Shown: positions 1 to 5,756 of the stretch, one piece after another
Layout of the letters: every line of letters begins with the position of its first letter
Numbering within the stretch: position 1 is the stretch's first letter
Source: DASXRU01 sp039933315
GTDB lineage: Bacteria > Acidobacteriota > Blastocatellia > Pyrinomonadales > Pyrinomonadaceae
Assembly (NCBI GenBank): GCA_039933315.1
Contig: JBDTOI010000117.1
Location: 1-13,463 of the forward strand
DNA length: 13,463 nucleotides
Direction: 5' to 3'
Position numbers and translations under genes: made by a program
Notes under the pieces: generated by a model
Databases searched by the model: none
Told to the model about the DNA's origin: nothing
What the model saw: only the letters and a program-made list of their open reading frames with translations

Positions 1-140
1 CAAAGCAAACCCTGGGCTGGAATTAGCCAACGCCTTCGGCGTTAAGTTCAAACTGATCCACTACCGAATTCCTCTTTTCTTTGCTTCGCAAAACGTTTCG
101 TACTAACCTCCCCGCAGCAAGCACAGGTAGTGCCTAATTT
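1..140. other. Non-coding left edge with two small hairpins
   Basis: No gene with a start is visible here. Two short perfect hairpins are present: AACGCC-TTC-GGCGTT at 29-43 and TTTGC-TTC-GCAAA at 80-92. One plus-strand frame is open from base 2 to a TAA at 104-106. The peptide it would give shows no family resemblance, and the AACGCC/GGCGTT hairpin lies inside it, so I read it as repeat-like DNA rather than the tail of a gene. The true tail of an upstream gene cannot be excluded from this window alone. Confidence 0.4.
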
Positions 141-211
141 GTAACGCAAACTGTTAGTTTGCGAAGAATGAGTAGCATTCAACGCGCTCGCAAACTAACA
201 GTTTGCGTTAC
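141..211. repeat. Head-to-head pair of palindromic repeat (CGCAAACT/AGTTTGCG family)
   Basis: Two 23-bp arms, 141-163 and 189-211, are perfect reverse complements separated by 25 bases. Each arm is itself a hairpin: an 8-bp stem CGCAAACT/AGTTTGCG around a 3-base loop, with a flanking GTAA on the outer side. The spacer holds a further small hairpin, GAATG-AGTAG-CATTC, at 166-180. Single copies of the same unit occur at 9108-9130 (one mismatch) and 11055-11077 (three mismatches), so this is a dispersed repeat. The architecture resembles REP doublets (BIMEs) of other bacteria. The right arm ends 30 bases before the VWFA-protein start codon. Confidence 0.85.
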
Positions 212-241
212 AAGAGAAGTTATCCCCCGGGGGTTCTGGCG

Positions 242-2428
242 ATGAAATACAGATTTCCACTTGTCCTAATCCTGCTTCCTCAATTAACTATCGCCTCACT
301 GGCGCAGCAACCAGTCAGGCAGCCGGCACAAACACAATCATCGGCCGGGCAACGATCCGCGCCACCGCCTCCACCGCAGGACGACGAGGTGGTGCGCATC
401 ACCACCAAACTGGTCCAGGTGGACGCAGTCGTGACCGACGGAAAAGGCAAGCTGGTTACTGATTTGAAGCCGGAAGAACTGCAAATTTCCGAAGACGGCA
501 AACCGCAGACCATTACCAACTTCTCTTATTACGTAGCAGCGCCCGATCCGGCGGCGCCAGTTGCGACCAGGACCACAACTTCCGATAAGAATGCGCCGCC
601 GGTTCCGCCCACGCGTCTTCGCCCTGACCAGGTCAGGCGCACCATGGCACTGGTGGTTGACGATTTGGGTCTGTCTTTTCAGAGCGTCTATTACGTGCGG
701 CGGGCGCTGAAGAAGTTTGTTGACGAGCAAATGCAGCCGGGCGACCTGGTGGCGATTGTTCGCACTGCCGGCGGGATGGGCGCGCTCCAGCAATTCACTT
801 CAGATAAGCGACTACTCTATGCGGCCATCGAGCGAGTTAAGTGGGGATTCGGGCGAAGCGGGATCAGCGCGTTTGCCCCGATAGAGGCTTCCCTGATTCC
901 CGCGGACGACGAAGAACGCCGTGCCCCCGAAGACGTTGACCAGTTGCGAGAGGATCTGTTTGCGGTGGGAACTTTGGGCGCGTTGAACTACGTGGTGCGC
1001 GGACTGCGTGAACTCCCTGGTCGCAAATCAATTCTGCTTCTTTCTGACGGCATTAAGATATTCAACCAGGACGACCCTACGCGGACTGATCGAGTGCTAC
1101 AGAACATGAAGCGCCTGGTTGACCTGGCCAACCGTTCGTCAGTGGTGATTTACACAATGGACGCACGCGGCTTGCAAACGCTTAGCCTGCAGGCGTCGGA
1201 CAACGTGGCCGGCATGAGTCCGGAGCAGGTCCAGCGACAACTGAGCAATCGCAACTCTGATCTTTTGGATTCGCAGTATGGTTTGAGTTTTTTGGCGGAA
1301 CAAACTGGTGGCATTGCCATTCGCAATAACAATGATCTGAACAGCGGAGTGAAGCGCGTGCTGGAGGATCAAAAGGGCTATTACCTGATTGGTTATCGCC
1401 CGGACGATTCGACGTTTGACGTTCGCGGCCGGCGCAAGTTTCATAAGCTCAGTCTTAAGGTGCTGCGTCCGGGAAAGTTCAACGTTCGAATGCGCACCGG
1501 ATTCTATGGCATCAGCGAGGACGAAGAGCGGCCGGCGCCGAAGACAGCCCCGCAACAAATGATCAGCGCCCTGACCTCGCCTTTCGGATCTTCCGGGGTT
1601 CATCTGCGCATGACGTCTCTGTTTGCCAACGATCCTAAGGTGGGGTCAATCATGCGTTCACTCTTGCATGTTGATGGCCGGGATCTGACGTTCACCGAGC
1701 AGCCGGACGGATGGCACCAGACGGTATTTTCCATCATGGCAGTGACCTTTGGCGACAACGGCGGAGTGGTTGATCAGGTCGGATATACCCACACCATGCG
1801 GGTTAAGGGCCCCACCTATCAACGCATACTGAAGCAGGGCTTCGTTTATTTTGTGACGGTGCCGATAAAGAAGCCGGGCGCATATCAGATGCGCACGGCT
1901 CTGCGTGACCAGGCTTCATCCCGGGTGGGCTCGGTAAGTCAGTTTGTGGAAGTGCCTGACTTCAAGAAGAACCGTTTGACTCTTTCCGGTGTTCTGGTCA
2001 CCGCCGAAGACCCGGAAGCCAAAAGCAGGCCGGCTAAGACAGCAGCTCCAACAGCGAACGCGGGGCAGGAGATTCCGGACACCGATCCGGCTGCTATCGC
2101 GGCGGTGCGACAATTTCAGCGCGGGCAATCCATGGGGTATGGCTACTTTATTTATAACCCGCAGTTGAACAAGGCGACCGGCCGCCCGCAACTTGTGACG
2201 CAGGCGCGACTCTTTCGCGACGGCAAACTGGTGTTTACGGGAAAGGAAATACCTTTCGATGCCGCGGGCCAGACGGATCTAAAGCGCCTGACGGCGGGAG
2301 CAGCGCTCCGTTTGGGCACCGAGATGGCGCCCGGCGAATATACGTTTCAGGTAGTCGTCACTGACCTCCTGGCGAAGGAGAAATACCGCACCGCTACCCA
2401 ATGGATTGATTTTGAGATCATGAAATAG
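242..2428 (+). CDS. Secreted VWFA-related (Acidobacteria-type) protein
   Basis: Predicted exported protein of 728 residues with a von Willebrand factor A-like domain; the molecular role is unknown. Residues 1-20 form a Sec-type signal peptide (basic start, then a leucine/isoleucine-rich core, with likely cleavage near the Ala-Gln-Gln at 21-23), followed by a proline/glutamine-rich linker to about 48. Residues about 50-97 carry the strand-rich block typical of this family (VDAVVTDGKGKLVTDL, then SEDGKPQTITNF). The VWA fold covers about 134-380, with VVDDLGLS at the metal-site position and GRKSILLLSDG further on. The canonical DxSxS MIDAS triad is not intact. The C-terminal half (about 400-728) is strand-rich and unassigned. 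I chose the ATG at 242: the reading frame extends upstream to a TTG at 203, but that codon lies in the palindromic repeat and would bury the signal peptide. No clear ribosome-binding site is seen. Confidence 0.85.
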   Translation: MKYRFPLVLILLPQLTIASLAQQPVRQPAQTQSSAGQRSAPPPPPQDDEVVRITTKLVQVDAVVTDGKGKLVTDLKPEELQISEDGKPQTITNFSYYVAAPDPAAPVATRTTTSDKNAPPVPPTRLRPDQVRRTMALVVDDLGLSFQSVYYVRRALKKFVDEQMQPGDLVAIVRTAGGMGALQQFTSDKRLLYAAIERVKWGFGRSGISAFAPIEASLIPADDEERRAPEDVDQLREDLFAVGTLGALNYVVRGLRELPGRKSILLLSDGIKIFNQDDPTRTDRVLQNMKRLVDLANRSSVVIYTMDARGLQTLSLQASDNVAGMSPEQVQRQLSNRNSDLLDSQYGLSFLAEQTGGIAIRNNNDLNSGVKRVLEDQKGYYLIGYRPDDSTFDVRGRRKFHKLSLKVLRPGKFNVRMRTGFYGISEDEERPAPKTAPQQMISALTSPFGSSGVHLRMTSLFANDPKVGSIMRSLLHVDGRDLTFTEQPDGWHQTVFSIMAVTFGDNGGVVDQVGYTHTMRVKGPTYQRILKQGFVYFVTVPIKKPGAYQMRTALRDQASSRVGSVSQFVEVPDFKKNRLTLSGVLVTAEDPEAKSRPAKTAAPTANAGQEIPDTDPAAIAAVRQFQRGQSMGYGYFIYNPQLNKATGRPQLVTQARLFRDGKLVFTGKEIPFDAAGQTDLKRLTAGAALRLGTEMAPGEYTFQVVVTDLLAKEKYRTATQWIDFEIMK

Positions 2429-2765
2429 GTGATTGGTTCTCAACGTTCAACTGAACACACTTGACTGTGAGATCTTTCAGTTGAAAGCTGACATCACATC
2501 GGTTCACGGCTTTCCACAAAAAGTCGCCGGCTGGTTCGAAGCGGAACCACTGAGCACGTCAAGATCAGTATTAGTTCGTGTTGCTTCGTGAGAGTTCGTG
2601 TAATCTCGTGGATCGTGTGCTTAGGATTCGGAGCCATACGATCCACGAAATCACACTAACTACACGAAAGAACACACGAAATAAAAGTTTCTGTGCGAAG
2701 CCTCGGTTCGGTCACTAACTCCCCTACCCGGCAAACGACACCTGACACCCAGTACCCTGACACGC
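2429..2765. other. 337-bp gene-free gap between VWFA gene and selB
   Basis: No coding sequence is supported here. It holds a 10-bp inverted repeat, TTCAACTGAA (2446-2455) with TTCAGTTGAA (2476-2485) around a 20-base loop, placed where a terminator for the upstream gene could be but AT-rich and without a T-run. Then comes the TTCGTG-rich inverted repeat (2575-2680, listed separately). A short direct repeat, CCTGACAC at 2741-2748 and 2756-2763, ends just before the selB start codon. I looked for a selenocysteine tRNA beside selB and saw none. Confidence 0.5.
2575..2680. repeat. Imperfect 42/43-bp inverted repeat built from TTCGTG units
   Basis: The left arm (2575-2616) and right arm (2638-2680) are imperfect reverse complements around a 21-base loop. 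The loop-proximal parts match best: CTCGTGGATCGT opposite ACGATCCACGAA. The left arm is internally periodic: YTCGTG occurs at 2575, 2585, 2595 and 2605, exactly 10 bases apart, each followed by a variable 4-base spacer. The right arm shows the complement CACGAA at 2644, 2663 and 2675 with less regular spacing. It does not encode a protein and has no target-site duplication that I can see. It is likely a dispersed palindromic element; a transcriptional role between two genes is possible but unsupported. Confidence 0.75.
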
Positions 2766-4682
2766 ATGCGCTCAATTATAGTCGGCACGGCGGGCCACAT
2801 CGATCACGGAAAGACGGCGCTGGTGCGGGCGCTGACGGGCATCGATGCGGATCGGCTGCCGGAAGAAAAGCGCCGCGGCATCACCATCGATCTGGGATTT
2901 GCGGATCTGGATCTGGGTGACCTGCGCATAGGCTTTGTGGACGTGCCCGGTCACGAGCGATTCGTAAAAAACATGCTGGCCGGCGCGCACGGCATTGACC
3001 TGGTAGCCCTGGTCATCGCCGCCGACGAAGGCGTCATGCCGCAGACACGCGAGCATTTTGATATCTGCCGGCTGTTGGGAATCAGGAATGGCCTGGTCGT
3101 GATTACCAAAACCGATCTGGTTGATGAAGAGTTGCTGGACCTGGTACAGACGGAAGCGCGGGAACTGGTGGCGAACTCGTTCCTGGCTGAAGCCCCTGTG
3201 GTTGCGGTGAGCGCTCGCACAGGCGCGGGAATCGACGATCTGAAACGCACGCTACGTGACCAGGGTTTACGGGCGCCGCACCGCTCCGCAGACTTCATCA
3301 CGCGTTTACCTATCGATCGGGCGTTTACCATGAAAGGCTTCGGCGCAGTCGTGACCGGCACACTGGTGGCCGGCGAGATTTCCGAAGGCAGCGAGTTGGA
3401 GCTTTTGCCCGCGGGCACACGTGCGCGTGTACGCGGCGTACAGGTCCATGGAACAACGGTGGCAGCCGCTGCGGCAGGCAATCGCACCGCAGTTAATCTC
3501 GGCGGCGTTGATGTTTCAGCCGTGGCAAGGGGAATGGTGCTGGCGCCCGCCGGCCGTTTGCGGCCTACCCAGATCGTGGATGTCCAGGTCGAGGTCTTGA
3601 AGAATGCGCCTCGACCGCTTCGTTCGCGGGCCCGCGTGCGCGTGCATGCCGGGGCCGCGGAAGTGCTGGCGCGTGTGCGCGTGTTGGAGCAGGGCGGCGA
3701 AATAACTCCGGGCCAAACGGGCTTGGCCCAGTTGCGCTTTGAATCGCCTATCGTCGCTGTGCTGAACGACCGCCTGGTTATACGGTCTTACTCGCCTTCC
3801 CGAACCATTGCCGGCGCCACTGTGCTCAATCCCTTTGCGGCGAAACATCGCGGTCGCGATACAGCCGCGGCGCGCGGGCGGCTCGAAGCCTTACTGACGC
3901 TCGACCGGGTGGCCCAAGTTTGCATCTTTGCCGATCTGGCGGGAACGCAAGGCCTCAGTCGGGGGGCCCTCATCGCGCGTACCGGCTGGAACGATAGGGC
4001 GATTGAATCAATCTGGAGTGAAGCAAAGCAGGGCGGCACAGTGGTTGAGGCCGAAGGAGTGCTGGTCAGCCATACTGGTTTCGAGCAACTAAAAGATCTG
4101 GTAAAGGCAGAAGTGGCCGAACATCATCGCGCGCAACCATTAGCGCGCGGCCTGTCGCGCGAGACTTTGCGCGAGCGCCAGTTCGGACATGCGGCTCCCG
4201 AGTTGTTCCGATCGGTCATCGCCCAACTGGAAAAAGAAGGCGTGATCGTTTCAGAAAAAGACACGATTCGCGCACGCGAACACAACCGGGAACTTTCACC
4301 CGCCGACGCGCAGCTGCGCCGGCGACTGGCAGACATTTACGAACAGGCGGGATTGGAAGCACCCACGCTCGAGGAGGCAATGACGAAGACGGCCGTCCCC
4401 GCTGCGGGTCGAGCGCATGCCAGAAAGATTCTGCAATTGCTAGTCGACGCAGGTGAACTGGTCGCGGTGCAACCGCAACTCTTTTTTCATCGCCAGGCGC
4501 TCGACGAATTGACGGAAAAATTGCGCGTTTACGCGAGCGAGCACCAACCCGAACGTTTGATTGACGTGGCTGCCTTCAAGGAGTTGGCCCGAGTTTCCCG
4601 GAAATACGCGATTCCGTTACTCGAGTTCCTGGATCGGCAGCGGGTGACTCGCCGGGCCGGCGACAAGCGCGTGATTCTCTAA
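2766..4682 (+). CDS. selB: SelB, selenocysteine-specific translation elongation factor
   Basis: GTPase that brings selenocysteyl-tRNA to the ribosome at UGA codons marked by a SECIS hairpin; cytosolic. At 638 residues it is close to the usual full SelB length. G1 is GHIDHGKT at 10-17, the switch-I block with the SelB-type GITIDLGFA at 38-46, G3 DVPGH at 59-63, G4 TKTD at 114-117, and an SARTG motif near 150. Beta-barrel domains follow (FTMKGFGAVVTGTLVAGEI at about 190-208), and the C-terminal part from about 380 fits the winged-helix repeats that bind SECIS RNA. The ATG start gives the canonical short N-terminus before the P-loop; no ribosome-binding site is visible. No selA, selD, selC or obvious selenoprotein gene lies in the window, so the rest of the machinery must be elsewhere. 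Confidence 0.95.
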   Translation: MRSIIVGTAGHIDHGKTALVRALTGIDADRLPEEKRRGITIDLGFADLDLGDLRIGFVDVPGHERFVKNMLAGAHGIDLVALVIAADEGVMPQTREHFDICRLLGIRNGLVVITKTDLVDEELLDLVQTEARELVANSFLAEAPVVAVSARTGAGIDDLKRTLRDQGLRAPHRSADFITRLPIDRAFTMKGFGAVVTGTLVAGEISEGSELELLPAGTRARVRGVQVHGTTVAAAAAGNRTAVNLGGVDVSAVARGMVLAPAGRLRPTQIVDVQVEVLKNAPRPLRSRARVRVHAGAAEVLARVRVLEQGGEITPGQTGLAQLRFESPIVAVLNDRLVIRSYSPSRTIAGATVLNPFAAKHRGRDTAAARGRLEALLTLDRVAQVCIFADLAGTQGLSRGALIARTGWNDRAIESIWSEAKQGGTVVEAEGVLVSHTGFEQLKDLVKAEVAEHHRAQPLARGLSRETLRERQFGHAAPELFRSVIAQLEKEGVIVSEKDTIRAREHNRELSPADAQLRRRLADIYEQAGLEAPTLEEAMTKTAVPAAGRAHARKILQLLVDAGELVAVQPQLFFHRQALDELTEKLRVYASEHQPERLIDVAAFKELARVSRKYAIPLLEFLDRQRVTRRAGDKRVIL

Positions 4683-4686
4683 GGTA

Positions 4687-4768
4687 TTGTGGGGGCGGCA
4701 CTCCGTGGCCGCCCCTCGATTGTAATAGTAGGCTAAGAAGGGGCGCCCACGGAGGAACGCCCCTACAA
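4687..4768. repeat. GC-rich imperfect inverted repeat after selB
   Basis: The left arm (4687-4716) and right arm (4739-4768) are imperfect reverse complements of about 30 bp with a 22-base loop. Both contain the core CTCCGTGG (or its complement CCACGGAG) flanked by GGGGCG and CGCCCC. It begins only 4 bases after the selB stop, so it could act as a stem-loop terminator or RNA-stabilising hairpin. There is no clean T-run after it, although CAAAA follows. Its symmetry and position between genes match the other dispersed repeats in this window. Confidence 0.75.
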
Positions 4769-4825
4769 AACTAATGGGTGCGCAAAGCATGGTAAGGAGC
4801 TTCCGTTTCGTGTTTTACACTGGCC

Positions 4826-4854
4826 TTGCCTTATCACAAAGGTAGCGTTAACAT
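4826..4854 (+). promoter_or_regulatory. Candidate sigma-70-type promoter for small membrane gene
   Basis: TTGCCT (4826-4831) and TAACAT (4849-4854) are separated by exactly 17 bases, each matching 4 of 6 consensus positions. Transcription would start near 4861, giving a leader of about 54 bases before the start codon at 4915. Consensus preferences in this lineage are not known to me, so this is a pattern match only. Confidence 0.3.
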
Positions 4855-4914
4855 GCAGCCATTATTCGCCGGCTTTTTCCGTAACCTTCATAAAAACATT
4901 GCCGGAGGTTCAAA

Positions 4915-5127
4915 ATGAAAGACATCCTTGTCATCGTCGTGGGCCTGGGCTCGCTGGGGTATGGAATCTACCGATTCTATCTCTTCGTGGGCGATACCAG
5001 CAACGCGACATCAGGATCGCATCACATGTGGTGGGCAATTGGCATGGGGGTCGTCTTCTTCATTTGCGCCCTGATCTATTTCCTGGGTCATGTGAACAAG
5101 GAAGAAGAAATCCACATCACGCAGTAA
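4915..5127 (+). CDS. Small two-helix membrane protein, unknown function
   Basis: A 70-residue protein I do not recognise. It has two predicted membrane helices, about residues 4-26 (ILVIVVGLGSLGYGIYRFYL) and 40-60 (WWAIGMGVVFFICALIYFLG). They are joined by a short polar loop with two adjacent histidines (GSHHMWW), and the tail is acidic (KEEEIHITQ). The gene is well supported as real by a strong ribosome-binding site (GGAGG ending 7 bases before the ATG) and by a plausible membrane topology. A second small membrane protein gene follows after 190 bases. An overlapping longer frame starting at a TTG at 4899 is rejected because it has no such features. Confidence 0.75.
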   Translation: MKDILVIVVGLGSLGYGIYRFYLFVGDTSNATSGSHHMWWAIGMGVVFFICALIYFLGHVNKEEEIHITQ

Positions 5128-5228
5128 CAAAAGTTGCCGTGTTGCTTTATAGCCCCTGATTATTAAACTGGCGGCTGCGCGCGCTATGAAGCGCTGCGAG
5201 AGTGCCGTCTTAACTAAGATTGCATTGA

Positions 5229-5271
5229 CGCCGTTTGCGCTTTAGCCATCGAGCCATGGGCGCAAACGGCG
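5229..5271. promoter_or_regulatory. Strong hairpin between the two small membrane genes
   Basis: A perfect 12-bp stem pairs 5229-5240 (CGCCGTTTGCGC) with 5260-5271 (GCGCAAACGGCG). Inside the loop, CCAT (5246-5249) can pair with ATGG (5256-5259), stacking directly on the main stem on one side with a 5-base bulge on the other. It lies 46 bases before the start codon of the next gene. No T-run follows, so a rho-independent terminator is not clear; a leader structure or protein-binding site is equally possible. The core GTTTGCGC resembles the CGCAAAC repeat family but is a different sequence. Confidence 0.5.
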
Positions 5272-5317
5272 CTTAGTTTGTCAAACGTAGTCGCAATTCT
5301 CTTTGGAGGAGTAGCGA

Positions 5318-5665
5318 ATGAATTTTGCCTTGTTGATGATCCTGCAGGACGCAGACGCCCGGTTCACGGCGCCAACTTACTTTGCGCCGGTCATTCTCTC
5401 CTTGCTGCTGGCCGGCACGGTTGGATGGTTGGTGGCAACGGTGATCGGATTCGCGCGGGCGCGCGCCTTCGGGGCCTCGGCGAGATGGTTTTCCTTTGTT
5501 TCCCTTTGTCTACTCTTCTTTCACTTGCAATTCCTGTTGCTCGCTTATGCCTACGTTTTCGATGCCACCACCGCCTTTGCCATACTCACTTTCTTTAACG
5601 GGTTCGTGGTGGTGGGAGCCTTCTGCGCAATCATGGGATTCATTCGCATGACCAGCCCGCGCTAA
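5318..5665 (+). CDS. Small three-helix membrane protein, unknown function
   Basis: A 115-residue protein I do not recognise. Three hydrophobic segments are visible, roughly residues 19-44 (including VILSLLLAGTVGWLVATVIG), 57-80 and 84-108. A basic cytoplasmic-type stretch (ARARAFGASARW) sits between the first two, and a short basic tail (RMTSPR) ends the protein. GGAGGAG lies 6 bases before the ATG, a good ribosome-binding site that fixes this start. An overlapping frame (5278-5598) lacks such support and is rejected. It could be co-transcribed with the preceding small membrane gene, but the hairpin in the gap makes this uncertain. Confidence 0.75.
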   Translation: MNFALLMILQDADARFTAPTYFAPVILSLLLAGTVGWLVATVIGFARARAFGASARWFSFVSLCLLFFHLQFLLLAYAYVFDATTAFAILTFFNGFVVVGAFCAIMGFIRMTSPR

Positions 5666-5756
5666 GTGCCACCAATGAAATTGGTCGCCTCTCCGATTGG
5701 CCCCCCAACATGAGCGGCGAGTTTAGGTCCGGTCGCCCCGCTTAGAATCCACCCAA

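Noticed and set aside
338..2191. Several minus-strand reading frames opposite the VWFA gene
   Set aside because: All are shadows of the coding strand with low-complexity or cysteine/arginine-rich translations and no start signals.
2446..2485. Rho-independent terminator of the VWFA gene
   Set aside because: The stem is AT-rich with a 20-base loop and no T-run follows; kept only as an inverted repeat within the gap description.
2526..2550. tRNA-like T-arm (GGTTCGAA) near selB, considered as part of a selenocysteine tRNA
   Set aside because: The flanks do not pair as a 5-bp T-stem, no acceptor, D or anticodon arms are found around it, and no CCA-compatible end is seen.
2575..2680. CRISPR array
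   Set aside because: The units are 6 bases with 4-base gaps and are mirrored in an inverted arm; no 25-40 base repeats with unique spacers and no cas genes.
2693..2920. Short frame overlapping the start of selB
   Set aside because: It is out of frame with selB, runs through the P-loop region and has no family features.
4899..5159. Longer TTG-started frame overlapping the 70-residue membrane protein
   Set aside because: The alternative has the strong ribosome-binding site and membrane helices; this one has neither.
5669..5700. ACCAAT-GAA-ATTGGT hairpin as a terminator after the 115-residue membrane protein
   Set aside because: Only 6 bp, AT-rich, and followed by a C-rich stretch rather than T residues.
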